From contig NZ_LT670819.1 in NCBI RefSeq assembly GCF_900129855.1, positions 2,790,001 through 2,854,000 of the forward strand: DNA of 64,000 nucleotides, given 5' to 3'. Source of the DNA: Streptomyces sp. 3214.6 (GTDB lineage: Bacteria; Actinomycetota; Actinomycetes; Streptomycetales; Streptomycetaceae). The position numbers and the translations under genes are program-made. Shown here piece by piece: positions 42,788-51,811 of the stretch (the first letter of the stretch is position 1; each line of letters begins with the position of its first letter). The notes under the pieces were generated by a model. It ran no database searches and had not been told where the DNA came from. It saw nothing but the letters and a program-made list of their open reading frames with translations.

Positions 42788-44184
42788 CCCGCAGCGCCCA
42801 CCCCGCGGTGCAACTGCGCCGCCTCCTGGTGGCGACGGCCTCCGCGGGCACCGGTTTCCTCCTGCTCAGCACCCTGGGCCAAGCCCTCACCCACCCCGAG
42901 CCTTCGACCACTTCCCTGCTCCGCCTCGCCTGGTGCGCGGTTCCCCTGACGGCGACGGTCTACTTCGCCCTCGCCGTCGCCCGCACCGACCCCGGCACCC
43001 GTCCCCGCCCCGGCCTGGCGGCGATCGGCCTCGGCCCGACGCGGCTGATGGCCGTCTCGGCGACGACGACAGCCCTCTCCACCCTCCTCGGCTCGATGCT
43101 GGCCCTGCTGCTCTTCCTCCACCTCCGCGGCGACCTCACAGGCATGCCGTTCGACGGAGCCGCACGGGACTTCCTGGCCGCGAACCAGCCCCTCCCCCTC
43201 CCGGCGACCCTGACCCTGCTCTCCCTCGTACCGGTCACCTCGTCCCTCGCCGTGGCATGGACACTGCGCCCGAGAGACACCCAGGTGGCAGCCCGGGCAA
43301 CCCCAAGGATGCTGGGCCGCTTCGGGGCGAACGGGAGAAGGGACACAGGGGAGAGATTCGGCGAGTACGGCAGGTTCGGCGCACGCCTCCAGCCGCAGCC
43401 CGCGGGCAGTCGTACCGCCTCGGGCGGCTCCCGGCCCACGGACGACAGCACCCCGCAAACGCCGGACGGCATGACCAACCCCCCGGCACCGGCACCGGCA
43501 CCAGCAGCGACCGGCGACGCTCAGGAGGCGTCGGACCACCTCCCCGACCTCACCGCACCCCCCGCCCTCGCCGCACCCCCCAACCCCACCGCCCTCCCCT
43601 GGGGCGCAGCCGTCCTCGCCGCCGGCCTGGCCGTGGAGGCGTACGCGAACCGCTCGGCGAACCCGAGCACCTTCCCCCTCCCCGGCGGCCTCCCCACCGG
43701 CCCCGCCGCGGTACTCCTCGGCTGGACCCTGACCGCCGTGGGCCTCGCCCTGGCCGGCCCCGGCCTCACCCTCCTCTGCGGCCGTCTGCTCCAGTCGGCC
43801 CGCCCCGGCGCACTTCGCCTCCTCGCCGGCCGCGGCCTGATGCAGGAGGCGTCCCGCATCGGCCGTCCGCTGGGCGTGGTCTGCGCGGTGGCCTCCGGTG
43901 CGTACACGATGGCCGCGCTGTACGACCCGGCCGACGCGTCCTTCGGCCCGCTCAGCACCCTGGGCGCGCTGGTCGTGGCGGGCTGCACCGTCGCCACGCT
44001 GCTGACGGCGGCCGTGGAGGCGAGGCAGGCACGCGCCGACACCACCGCCGCCCTCCTCCGCCTGGGCGCCCCGGCCAAGACGCTGCGCAGCGCCGCCGCC
44101 CTGCGCACCGGCGCCCTCCTGGCCCTCTTCGTCCCGCTCACCCTGATCGTGGCCGAACTCGCGTCGCTCCCCCTGACCGACTGA
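42769..44184 (+). CDS. Integral membrane permease of an ABC exporter
   Basis: A 471-residue membrane protein from GTG 42769 (GGCCGGGGGG upstream). About four hydrophobic segments occupy residues 15-160. A long hydrophilic Pro/Ala/Thr-rich loop (about 165-270, with PAPAPAPAA) follows, and then about five more segments to the C-terminus (ending LIVAELASLPLTD). The FtsX-like end (TTAALLRLGAPAKTLRSA) fits the permease partner of MacB/LolD-type ATPases. The overlap with the upstream ATPase implies joint translation. Substrate unknown. Confidence 0.88.
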   Translation: MLALRLTRSAHPAVQLRRLLVATASAGTGFLLLSTLGQALTHPEPSTTSLLRLAWCAVPLTATVYFALAVARTDPGTRPRPGLAAIGLGPTRLMAVSATTTALSTLLGSMLALLLFLHLRGDLTGMPFDGAARDFLAANQPLPLPATLTLLSLVPVTSSLAVAWTLRPRDTQVAARATPRMLGRFGANGRRDTGERFGEYGRFGARLQPQPAGSRTASGGSRPTDDSTPQTPDGMTNPPAPAPAPAATGDAQEASDHLPDLTAPPALAAPPNPTALPWGAAVLAAGLAVEAYANRSANPSTFPLPGGLPTGPAAVLLGWTLTAVGLALAGPGLTLLCGRLLQSARPGALRLLAGRGLMQEASRIGRPLGVVCAVASGAYTMAALYDPADASFGPLSTLGALVVAGCTVATLLTAAVEARQARADTTAALLRLGAPAKTLRSAAALRTGALLALFVPLTLIVAELASLPLTD

Positions 44185-44205
44185 GCCCCGCCGGACCCTT
44201 GCCCG

Positions 44206-44237
44206 ACCCTCGCCGGACCCTCGCCGGACCCTCGCCG
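44206..44237. repeat. Three tandem 11-base repeats
   Basis: Unit accctcgccgg, repeated at 44206-44216, 44217-44227 and 44228-44237 (last copy one base short), just after the permease stop and followed by aaaaaa. No function is evident. Confidence 0.7.
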
Positions 44238-44323
44238 AAAAAAGATCCCGGCCCACCGATGAGTTCCGCGCGACCCCCCGGTCTACCCCGCCGTACAGCA
44301 CACCACCCGATGGGAGAGACCCG

Positions 44324-44743
44324 ATGACCGCCCCGGCCTACCAGCAGATGATCTTCGTGAACCTGCCCGTGAGCGACCTCGACGCCTCGAAGAAGTTCTT
44401 CACGGAGCTCGGCTACACGATCAACCCGCAGTTCAGCGACGACAACGCGGCCTCGGTGGTGATCAGCGACACGATCATCGCGATGCTCCTCACCAAGCCG
44501 TTCTACTCGACCTTCACGGACAAGGAGATCGCGGACTCCACGAAGAGCAGCGAGGTCCTGATCGCCCTGAGCGCCCAGAGCCGCGAGAAGGTCGACGAAC
44601 TGGTCGACAGGGCGCTCGCCCTCGGCGGCTCGCCCAGCGGTCGGACGCAGGACATGGGCTTCATGTACGGCCGCTCCTTCGACGACCTCGACGGCCACAC
44701 CTGGGAGGTCATCTGGATGGACCCGTCGGCCGTCCAGGGCTGA
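44324..44743 (+). CDS. VOC family (glyoxalase-like) protein
   Basis: A 139-residue protein with the beta-alpha-beta-beta-beta layout of the vicinal oxygen chelate fold: MIFVNLPVSDLDASKKFFTE at the start, and FMYGRSFDDLDGHTWEVIWM at the end. The usual metal ligands of true glyoxalases are only partly kept (H and E near the end, in DGHTWEV). It stands alone between two unrelated genes. The role could be resistance, dioxygenase or isomerase chemistry; sequence does not decide. Confidence 0.9.
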   Translation: MTAPAYQQMIFVNLPVSDLDASKKFFTELGYTINPQFSDDNAASVVISDTIIAMLLTKPFYSTFTDKEIADSTKSSEVLIALSAQSREKVDELVDRALALGGSPSGRTQDMGFMYGRSFDDLDGHTWEVIWMDPSAVQG

Positions 44744-44812
44744 CCGAAGCCGGTACCGGCGCCGATGCCGGAACCGGCCGGTCCGCCGCACGGCCGTGCC
44801 TAGCATGGGCGG

Positions 44813-45940
44813 GTGCATCCGACGACACCCGCCCAGCCGTTCGACGGTTCCCACGACCGTGAGATCGAGTCCCTCGCCGAGTTCGACGAGGTCACCCGGA
44901 CTCACGGCACGCTCTCCCATTTCCGCGTCCAGGCCGTCGATCTGACGGACCGTACGGACACCCTGCTCGCCCTGGACACCTCGGGCGCCGTCTTCCTCGG
45001 CTGCCCCATGGCCCCGGAGGCGGCCGCGAAGTCCCGCGCCTCCGGGGCCCTGGTCTTCCCGCCCGTACCGGGCCTGCCCTTCGACCCGTACCGCGGCTTC
45101 GTCTACACGCCGGACGAGTTGTTCGAGTCCCTCGACGAGGGCTACGAGGCGACCCCGGACGCCCGTACGTACGCCTGGTTCCAGCAGACCAAGGCGGACG
45201 GCGACATATTCGGCTCGATGCTCCGCTCGATCCACGACGACGCCGTCTCGGACGCGCTCGACGAACTCCTCGTCGGCGCCCGGGTGGTGGGAGTCATGGG
45301 TGGTCACGCCATGGCGCGCGGCACAGAGGAGTACGCCGGCGCCGCCCGCCTCGGCCGTGAACTCGCCCGCACCGGGCTCACGGTGGCGACCGGCGGCGGC
45401 CCCGGCGCGATGGAGGCCGCGAACCTCGGCGCGTACGCCGCCCCCTTCGACGGCGAGATGCTGACCGACGCGCTGCGACTCCTCGCCAAGGCGCCGAGGT
45501 TCACGCCCTCGATCACCGAATGGGCGCGGGCCGCCTTCGAGGTGCGCGCCAACTGGCCCGGCGGCGGCCCCTCGGTGGGCATCCCCACCTGGTTCTACGG
45601 CCACGAGCCGCCCAACCCCTTCGCCTCGCACCTCGCCAAGTACTTCTCCAACGCCACTCGCGAGGACGGCCTGCTGGCCCGCTGCAACGCCGGAGTGGTG
45701 TTCCTGCCGGGCGCCGCCGGGACCGTCCAGGAGATCTTCGACAACGCGACGCCCAACTACTACGGGTCGCGGGGCGAGCCGACGCCGATGGTGCTCGTGA
45801 ACCGGGAGCACTGGACCGAACGCCTGCCCGCCTGGCCGCTCTTGCGGTCACTCGCCCGGGAGCGGTCGATGGAGTCCCGTATCGCCCTCGTTGACCGGAT
45901 CGAGGAGGCGCCGGAGGCGTTGAAACGTCTCGATGCTTAA
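44813..45940 (+). CDS. LOG family (Rossmann-fold nucleotide-binding) protein
   Basis: A 375-residue protein from GTG 44813. A variable N-terminal half precedes the LOG/MoCo-carrier-like fold (VVGVMGGHAMARG, LTVATGGGPGAMEAANLGAY). The second motif is FLPGAAGTVQEIFDN (the family consensus is PGGxGTxxE). The size is about twice that of simple LOG phosphoribohydrolases, as in the longer actinobacterial members. Members cleave cytokinin-type nucleotides or bind nucleotide cofactors; the role here is open. Confidence 0.87.
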   Translation: MHPTTPAQPFDGSHDREIESLAEFDEVTRTHGTLSHFRVQAVDLTDRTDTLLALDTSGAVFLGCPMAPEAAAKSRASGALVFPPVPGLPFDPYRGFVYTPDELFESLDEGYEATPDARTYAWFQQTKADGDIFGSMLRSIHDDAVSDALDELLVGARVVGVMGGHAMARGTEEYAGAARLGRELARTGLTVATGGGPGAMEAANLGAYAAPFDGEMLTDALRLLAKAPRFTPSITEWARAAFEVRANWPGGGPSVGIPTWFYGHEPPNPFASHLAKYFSNATREDGLLARCNAGVVFLPGAAGTVQEIFDNATPNYYGSRGEPTPMVLVNREHWTERLPAWPLLRSLARERSMESRIALVDRIEEAPEALKRLDA

Positions 45941-45978
45941 TAAGCGGGCAAAGTCGGCCGCTCAGAGGCGTCCCCGCA

Positions 45979-46006
45979 TTGACACTTCTTATGAAACGCT
46001 TATAGA
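45979..46006 (+). promoter_or_regulatory. Sigma-70 (HrdB)-type promoter of the LAETG surface-protein gene
   Basis: TTGACA (45979-45984), a 16-base spacer, then TATAGA (46001-46006), followed by about 90 bases of leader and an AAAGGA ribosome-binding site before GTG 46103. This is close to the housekeeping consensus and stands out in a GC-rich setting. Confidence 0.82.
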
Positions 46007-46102
46007 CCTGTGAGCCTGCTGGGGATGGTGACGCACTCGGCTCACCGGGGGCGCCATCTCCCCCTCCACCCCCCGCAGTTGCGCATCCCGTAAAGGACAA
46101 AC

Positions 46103-46831
46103 GTGTCCCTTTCCCGCCGTACCGCCGCCCGTTCGGTGCGCATGCTCGGTGTCACCACCGCCGCCGCCGCCCTCGCGTTCAGCGCAGCGGGCAACGCAAT
46201 GGCCTGCAAGATCGGCGACTTCTCCGCTGCCGCCGGCTGTGACGGCGCCAAGGGCGTCATCACCGTGACCGACAAGGACGCCACGGGCGTCGAGGCCCAG
46301 GTCACCGTCTTCCTCGAGAACAACAACGCCGACGTCCGGCAGGTCGGCACCGCCCAGACCGTGGCCGGCTCCGCCAAGGGCACGGACATCACCTTCGCCG
46401 AGGACTGGCAGCCGGGTGCGGTCTACCGCGTCCACATCGAGGCCACCGCCAAGAACGGCAAGAAGGTCAACGCCGACATCACGCCGAACCTGTCCGTCCC
46501 GGCCAAGGCCTGCAAGGCCGACGACACCTCCACGCCGTCGACCACCCCGTCCGGAACCCCCTCCGGCACTCCGTCCTCGACCCCGTCGGACACCGCTTCG
46601 CCGCCGGCCGACACCGCCGCCCCGAGCCCGTCCGACTCGGCGAGCGACAGCGCCGCGCCCGCGCCCTCCGCGAGCAACGCCCCGTCGGCCGCCGTCCAGG
46701 AGTCCAACCTCGCCGAGACCGGCGCCAACTCCAACACCGGTCTGATCGTCGGCATAGCGGCCGCGCTGGTCGCCGTCGGCGGTGGCGCGGTGTTCTTCGG
46801 CATGCGTCGCCGTGGGTCCAGCAACCGCTGA
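46103..46831 (+). CDS. Cell-wall-anchored surface protein with LAETG sorting signal
   Basis: A 242-residue protein from GTG 46103. A signal peptide with a long basic n-region ([10 protein letters not shown]) ends near AMA. A globular part with several Cys ([15 protein letters not shown]) is followed by a Ser/Thr/Pro-rich stalk ([20 protein letters not shown]). The C-terminal sorting signal is LAETG, a hydrophobic helix and the RRRGSSNR tail. LAxTG is the recognition motif of class E sortases in Streptomyces. Such proteins are displayed on the wall of vegetative or aerial hyphae. Function beyond surface display is unknown. Confidence 0.92.
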   Translation: MSLSRRTAARSVRMLGVTTAAAALAFSAAGNAMACKIGDFSAAAGCDGAKGVITVTDKDATGVEAQVTVFLENNNADVRQVGTAQTVAGSAKGTDITFAEDWQPGAVYRVHIEATAKNGKKVNADITPNLSVPAKACKADDTSTPSTTPSGTPSGTPSSTPSDTASPPADTAAPSPSDSASDSAAPAPSASNAPSAAVQESNLAETGANSNTGLIVGIAAALVAVGGGAVFFGMRRRGSSNR

Positions 46832-46857
46832 CCCGCACGACGAACAGCACGCGTGTG

Positions 46858-46885
46858 TGGCCCGTCCCTTCGCCGGGGCGGGCCA
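46858..46885 (+). terminator. Terminator downstream of the LAETG gene
   Basis: An 11-base-pair stem with one mismatch (46858-46868 with 46875-46885), 27 bases after the stop, between convergent genes. Confidence 0.7.
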
Positions 46886-46925
46886 CCCGCATGGTCGGCC
46901 GCCGGCCCGCCCGCGCCCGGCTTCC

Positions 46926-47762
46926 TCAGCCGAACTTCGTCTTCTCCAGCCAGAGCTCCAGCAGCTCGCGCTCGCCGAGCACCTCCAACCCCGGGCTGTC
47001 CAGGGGTAGTCGGCGGTAGAAGGCGAGCAGCACGGAGGTGAGCGGGCCGCGCAGGGCGACCGTCGCCTTCTCGTGACCGCGACGCCAGACGATCCCGCGC
47101 TCGGTGAGCTCGATCAGCCTCCCCCACCCTTCGGTCGGGGGGACCCCCATCTCGCTTCGCTCGGCGTTCAGGTCAGCCGTCGTGTCGGTGGCGTGCAGGT
47201 GGATGCTGCGGCCCGGGACGAGCAGTTCGTCGTCCACCGCCTGCGGCATGTTCCGCTGCACCCACTCCACGAGTTGCAGCCACTCGTCCAGCGCGTCGGC
47301 TGCCACGTCGGGCGCGACCTCGTAGGGCAGTCCGGCGGCGACGGCGGCGTCCGCGCGGTGCACGGTGATCTCGTGGGTCATCCGGCGCGCCCAGAAGCCG
47401 GAGTCGAGCGTCCCGGCCCAGCCCCACACCTTCGCGTCGGGACCGGCCTCCCGTAGCGCGCCGACGACCAGCTCGCCGGTCTCGGCGAGCCAGGCGTCCA
47501 GCGCGGCCGGGTCGCCCTCGCCGTCCGGGCCGCCGTACAGCGGCACCGACTCCGCCGGGATCTCCTCCTGGGCCCGGGTCCGCACCAGCGCGTCCACCCA
47601 GCGCAGGGCGCCGCCCATATGCCGCACGAGTTGCTCCAGCGACCAGTCGGGGCAGGTCGGCACGGTGGCCGACAGGTCCGCCCCGGAGGTCACCACGGCC
47701 CTCAACAGGCCGACCTGGTGGGCGATTTCGTCGCAGTAGCGGTCATGTGCGAGAAGGGTCAT
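46926..47762 (-). CDS. Maleylpyruvate isomerase family (mycothiol-dependent, DinB-like) protein
   Basis: A 278-residue protein from ATG 47762. The start of the family is clear: RYCDEIAHQVGLLRAVVTSGADLSATVPTCPDWSLEQLV has the metal-binding-type helix and the CPDW motif. HMGGALRWVDALVR and MTHEITVHRADAAVA carry the other two His ligands of the DinB-like bundle. Such proteins use mycothiol and act on maleylpyruvate or unknown thiol substrates. The ribosome-binding site is weak. An in-frame GTG three codons upstream would add a TTA codon, which I consider unlikely. Confidence 0.87.
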   Translation of the reverse strand: MTLLAHDRYCDEIAHQVGLLRAVVTSGADLSATVPTCPDWSLEQLVRHMGGALRWVDALVRTRAQEEIPAESVPLYGGPDGEGDPAALDAWLAETGELVVGALREAGPDAKVWGWAGTLDSGFWARRMTHEITVHRADAAVAAGLPYEVAPDVAADALDEWLQLVEWVQRNMPQAVDDELLVPGRSIHLHATDTTADLNAERSEMGVPPTEGWGRLIELTERGIVWRRGHEKATVALRGPLTSVLLAFYRRLPLDSPGLEVLGERELLELWLEKTKFG

Positions 47763-47787
47763 ACGTAACACCGTAGGGGTCGGCCGG

Positions 47788-48825
47788 TCAGTCCAGCACG
47801 ACGATTTCGGCCGAGTCGAAGGACACCCCCACAGCGCCCCCGACCTCCGGCGCCTCCCGCAGCGCGCACGCCGCCTCCAGCCTCGGTGCGCCCTCCGGCT
47901 GGAGGTGCACGGCGACATGGGTGCCCCGGAAGGTGCGGGCGGCGACCCTGCAGCGCAGGCCCTCCTCCGCGCCCACCAGGCGCACCCCGGCGGGCCGGAC
48001 GAGCAGCGTGCGCGCCCCCTGCCCGGACCCGGCCGGCACCGGCACCTTGCCCCACGGCGTGACCGCGACCTCCCCGGCGACGGTCGCCTCCACCACGTTG
48101 TCGAAGCCGAGGAAGCGGGCCACGAACGCGTCCGCCGGACGCTGCCACACCTCAAGAGGCGTACCGGACTGGGCGATTCGCCCGTCCCGCATCACCACGA
48201 CCCGGTCGGCGAGCGCGAACGCCTCGCCCTGGTCGTGCGTCACCGCGAGGACCGTGGTCCCCAACCGGCCGAAGAGTTCCCTCAGTTCGACGACCAGCCG
48301 CTCCCGCAGCGACCGGTCGAGCTGACCGAGCGGCTCGTCCAGCATCAGCAGCCGGGGCCGAGGCGCGAGCGCCCGGGCCAGCGCGACCCGCTGCTGCTCC
48401 CCGCCGGACAGCGCGGCGACGGCCCGCCGGGCGGCGCCGGGAAGCCCCACGAGGTTCAGCAACTCCTGTACGCGGTCGGCCTGTTCCTGCCGGGAGGCCG
48501 CCCGCATCCGCAGCCCGAAGGCCACATTGCCACCCACGTCCCGCTGCGGGAACAGCTGATGGTCCTGGAACATCAGCCCGAGCTCCCGCCGGTGCGCGGG
48601 CACGCCCGCCTGGTCGCGTCCGTCGAGCAGCACCCGCCCGGAGTCCAGGGGTTGCAGTCCGGCCACCGCCCGCAGCAACGTCGACTTGCCGCTGCCGCTG
48701 GGCCCGAGCACACACACCACCTCATGCGTGGCGACGGCGAGATCGACGGCGTCCAGCACCGCCCGTCCGCCGAACCGCACGGTGGCACACTCCAGTTCGA
48801 GCAGCGGCACAGAAGCAGGTGGCAT
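47788..48825 (-). CDS. Thiamine ABC transporter ATP-binding protein
   Basis: A 345-residue ATPase starting at ATG 48825. Walker A is LGPSGSGKSTLLR; the signature is LSGGEQQRVALARAL, Walker B LLMLDEPLGQLD, the H-loop AVTHDQGEAFALAD. A C-terminal TOBE-like domain follows (LLVRPAGVRLVG). The start overlaps the permease stop by one base (TGATG). Its role as thiamine-uptake ATPase is based on the upstream TPP riboswitch and the ThiB-like binding protein in the same operon; by itself the sequence would also fit an iron or molybdate importer. Confidence 0.9.
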   Translation of the reverse strand: MPPASVPLLELECATVRFGGRAVLDAVDLAVATHEVVCVLGPSGSGKSTLLRAVAGLQPLDSGRVLLDGRDQAGVPAHRRELGLMFQDHQLFPQRDVGGNVAFGLRMRAASRQEQADRVQELLNLVGLPGAARRAVAALSGGEQQRVALARALAPRPRLLMLDEPLGQLDRSLRERLVVELRELFGRLGTTVLAVTHDQGEAFALADRVVVMRDGRIAQSGTPLEVWQRPADAFVARFLGFDNVVEATVAGEVAVTPWGKVPVPAGSGQGARTLLVRPAGVRLVGAEEGLRCRVAARTFRGTHVAVHLQPEGAPRLEAACALREAPEVGGAVGVSFDSAEIVVLD

Positions 48826-50543
48826 CAGAACTCCCCCGTCCGGTCGGTCCGCAGCCGCTCCAGCACCAGCAGGGCCACCGCGCACACGATCATCAGAATC
48901 GTCGAAAGGGCCATCGCCTGGCCGTAGTTGAGCTCACCGGCCCGCCCGAGCAGTCGTGCCACGGCGACCGGCAGCGTCGGGTTGTCGGGCCGCGCGATGA
49001 ACACGGTCGCCCCGAACTCCCCCAGCGACACAGCGAAGGCGAACCCGGCGGCGACCAGCAGCGCCCGCCGCACCATCGGCAGGTCCACCTCCCGCCACAC
49101 CCGCCACGGCGACGCCCCGAGCACGGCCGCCGCCTCACGCAGCCGCTGATCCACCGCCCGCAGCACCGGCAGCATGGTCCGTACGACGAAGGGCACGCCG
49201 ACCAGCGCCTGCGCCAGCGGCACCAGGATCCACGTACCGCGCAGATCCAGCGGAGGCTCGTCCAGCGCGATCAGGAACCCGAAGCCGACGGTCACGGCGG
49301 AGACGCCGAGCGGCAGCATCAGCAGCGCGTCGAAGCCACGGACCAGCCGCCCGGCGTCCCGGCGGGTGAGGGCCGCGGCAGCCAGCCCGCCGATCAGCAC
49401 CGCGATGGCGGTCGCGGCGACGGCGTACTGAAGCGAGTTGCCGATCGCCTCGATCGGCGGAACCAGGAAGACATTGCCGTCGTCGCTGGTCAGCGCCCGG
49501 TAGTAGGCGAAGCCGGGCGCGTCCAGCGAGCGCTGCACCAGCACCGCGAGCGGCAGCACCAGCAGCACGGCGATCGTGGCGAGCACCCCGGCGAGCAGCG
49601 TCCACTGCCCGGTCCCACGCGGCCGGCGCGCCGTCACGGAGGCGTCCACGAGCCGCAGCGCGGTCTCGCGCCGTCGTACGGCGGCGGCGTGCACGGCGAG
49701 GATCGCGCCGACGGCCACGAACTGGACGATCGTGAGGACGGCGGCCGTCGACAGGTCGAAGATCTCGGAGGTCTGCCGGTAGATCTCCACTTCGAGGGTG
49801 GAGAAGGTGGGGCCGCCGAGGATCTGCACCACACCGAAGGAGGTGAAGGTGAAGAGGAAGACCATCAGCGCGGCGGCGGCGACGGCGGGCCCGAGGGCCG
49901 GCAGCGTGACCGTGCGCCAGGCCCGCAGCCGGGACGCGCCCAGCATCCGCGCCGCCTCCTCCTGCCGCGGGTCGAGCTGCGCCCACAGCCCGCCCACAGT
50001 CCGTACGACGACCGCGTAGTTGAAGAAGACATGCGCGAGCAGGATCGCCCACACGGTGGTGTCCAGCCGTACGCCCCACAGCTCGTCGAGCAGCCCGCCG
50101 CGCCCGACGAGCGCGAGGAACGCCGTGCCGACGACGACCGTCGGCAGCACGAACGGAACGGTGACGACGGCCCGCAGCACCTGCTTGCCCGGAAAGTCCA
50201 GCCGCGCGAACACATACGCACCCGGCAGCGCGACCAGCAGCGTGAGCGCGGTGGACGCGAGCGCCTGCCAGGTGGTGAACCACAGGACGTGCCGGATGTC
50301 GGACTGCGCCAGCACGTCCCACAACCGCCCGAACTGCCAGCCGCCGTCCGTCTTCAGGCCGCGCGCGACGATCGCGGCGACCGGGTAGGCGAAGAAGACG
50401 GCGAAGAACGCGACGGGCACGGTCATCAGAGCGAGCCGCGCCGCCGCGCTCCCCTTGGCGCCCTTCCCGGGGGCGTCCTTCACGGGTGCGCGCTTCCCCG
50501 GGGGCCCCTTCTCCAGGGCTACTTCAGTACGAGCGAGGTCCAT
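48825..50543 (-). CDS. Thiamine ABC transporter permease (fused two-domain, ThiP-like)
   Basis: A 572-residue protein with two permease halves of six hydrophobic segments each. Both EAA loops are visible (EEAARMLGASRLRAWRTVTLP near residue 200 and EAAAVLGASPWRVWREVDLP near 480). Such tandem permeases are typical of ThiP and FbpB. A roughly 30-residue hydrophilic N-terminus (KGPPGKRAPVKDAPGKG) precedes the first helix. The start at ATG 50543 overlaps the binding-protein gene by 25 bases, so the three genes are tightly coupled. Confidence 0.92.
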   Translation of the reverse strand: MDLARTEVALEKGPPGKRAPVKDAPGKGAKGSAAARLALMTVPVAFFAVFFAYPVAAIVARGLKTDGGWQFGRLWDVLAQSDIRHVLWFTTWQALASTALTLLVALPGAYVFARLDFPGKQVLRAVVTVPFVLPTVVVGTAFLALVGRGGLLDELWGVRLDTTVWAILLAHVFFNYAVVVRTVGGLWAQLDPRQEEAARMLGASRLRAWRTVTLPALGPAVAAAALMVFLFTFTSFGVVQILGGPTFSTLEVEIYRQTSEIFDLSTAAVLTIVQFVAVGAILAVHAAAVRRRETALRLVDASVTARRPRGTGQWTLLAGVLATIAVLLVLPLAVLVQRSLDAPGFAYYRALTSDDGNVFLVPPIEAIGNSLQYAVAATAIAVLIGGLAAAALTRRDAGRLVRGFDALLMLPLGVSAVTVGFGFLIALDEPPLDLRGTWILVPLAQALVGVPFVVRTMLPVLRAVDQRLREAAAVLGASPWRVWREVDLPMVRRALLVAAGFAFAVSLGEFGATVFIARPDNPTLPVAVARLLGRAGELNYGQAMALSTILMIVCAVALLVLERLRTDRTGEF

Positions 50544-51595
50544 GACTTGACCCACTGGTCGCGGCGGGCGGCGATCTTCGCCGGGTCCATGGTCTCGGGG
50601 TCCTTGGCGGCAGGACCGTACCGGGTGAACTCGGCGGGCACGGCCGCGCCCTTCACCACCGGGTACACGAACATGTTGAGCGGCATGTCCTCCTGGAACT
50701 TCTTGCTGATCAGGAAGTCGATCAGCGCCTTGCCGCCCTTGCCGTTGGCCGCGTTGTCCAGCAGCCCCGCGAACTCGACCTGGCGGAAGCAGGTGCCGGT
50801 CGCGACGCCCGTCGGAGCGGTGGTCGGCTTCGGATCGCCGAAGATCACCTCGGCGGGCGGCGAGGAGGCGTACGACACGACGAGCGGCCGGTCCGCTCCC
50901 GCCTTCCTGCCCCCGGCCGAACCGGAGAACTCCCCGTTGTAGGCCTGCTCCCAGCCGTCGACGACCTTCACCCCGTTCGCCTTGAGCTTCTTCCAGTAGC
51001 CCTCCCAGCTGTCGCCGCCGTACTTCGCGGCCGAGCCGAGCAGGAAGCCGAGGCCCGGCGAGGAGGTGGCGGCGTTCTCGGTGACGAGGAGGTTCTTGTA
51101 GGCGGGCTTCACCAGGTCGTCGAAGGAGGCGGGCGGGGTCAGCTTGTGCTCGGCGAAGTACTTCTTGTCGTAGTTGACGCAGATGTCGCCGTAGTCGATG
51201 GGCGTGACCCGGTGTTTGTCGGCGTCCAGCTGGAAGCGGGCGTCGACCTGCGCGAGCCCCTTCGCCTCGTACGGCTGGAACAGCCCGTTGTCGAGGGCGC
51301 GGGACAGGAGGGTGTTGTCGACTCCGAAGAAGACGTCGCCCTGCGGGTTGTCCTTGGTGAGGATGGCCTTGTTGACGGCCTGCCCGGCGTCGCCGTCCTT
51401 GAGGACCTTCACCTTGTAGCCGGACTGCTTCTCGAAGTCGGCGAGCACGCTCTTGGAGACGGCCCACGAGTCGTGGCTGACGAGGGTCACGGTCTTGGAC
51501 TCCGTCGCTCCCCCGCCGCCGTCAGTCGACCCGCACGCGGACAGCGTGAGCAGGCCGAGCCCCACGGCCACGGCCACGATGGTCTTGTTCTGCAC
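50519..51595 (-). CDS. thiB: Thiamine-binding lipoprotein (ThiB-like)
   Basis: A 358-residue substrate-binding protein. The lipobox LLTLSACG (C21) follows a short Sec signal. The mature part shows VTLVSHDSWAVSKSVLADFE, DVFFGVDNTLLSRAL, TPIDYGDICVNYDKKYF and VVDGWEQAYNGEFSG, as in the TbpA/ThiB family. A TPP riboswitch lies in its leader. It should bind thiamine outside the membrane and deliver it to the fused permease; the ATPase is encoded last. Confidence 0.92.
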   Translation of the reverse strand: MQNKTIVAVAVGLGLLTLSACGSTDGGGGATESKTVTLVSHDSWAVSKSVLADFEKQSGYKVKVLKDGDAGQAVNKAILTKDNPQGDVFFGVDNTLLSRALDNGLFQPYEAKGLAQVDARFQLDADKHRVTPIDYGDICVNYDKKYFAEHKLTPPASFDDLVKPAYKNLLVTENAATSSPGLGFLLGSAAKYGGDSWEGYWKKLKANGVKVVDGWEQAYNGEFSGSAGGRKAGADRPLVVSYASSPPAEVIFGDPKPTTAPTGVATGTCFRQVEFAGLLDNAANGKGGKALIDFLISKKFQEDMPLNMFVYPVVKGAAVPAEFTRYGPAAKDPETMDPAKIAARRDQWVKSWTSLVLK

Positions 51596-51631
51596 TGGAT
51601 TTCCTCCTGGGGGTGACCAGGAAGAGACGCG

Positions 51632-51671
51632 GCCCTGCCCGGGTCCGCACGGGACGGACGCCGGGCAGGGC
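51632..51671 (-). terminator. Hairpin in the thiB leader, possible expression platform of the riboswitch
   Basis: An 11-base-pair outer stem (51632-51642 with 51661-51671) plus an inner stem (51643-51647 with 51655-51659), between the riboswitch and the thiB ribosome-binding site. It could be the terminator formed when TPP is bound. No T-tract follows, so the mode (termination or translational block) is not settled. Confidence 0.6.
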
Positions 51672-51689
51672 GCAACAGCTCGAGTGATG

Positions 51690-51783
51690 ACCGAACTTCC
51701 TACCCAGAATGACCTGGGCGAGGTTCAGAGGGTCTGCGGGCCTGGATGCCGCACTCTCAGCGCTGTGGCGCTCCCCTGTCGGA
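51690..51783 (-). ncRNA. TPP riboswitch (THI element)
   Basis: On the minus strand the leader contains the conserved pieces in order: GACAGGGGAGCGC (P2 side), GCGCTGAGAGTGCGG with the CTGAGA core, ACCCTCTGAACCT with GAACCT, and CAGGTCATTCTGGGTAGGAAG, followed by TTCGGTC closing the first helix. This matches the thiamin pyrophosphate-sensing aptamer. It lies directly upstream of thiB and just after the rlmN stop. An AT-rich patch (51783-51800) before it probably carries the promoter. Confidence 0.93.
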
Positions 51784-51811
51784 ATATGAAGATATGTGTA
51801 CGGCCTAAAGA

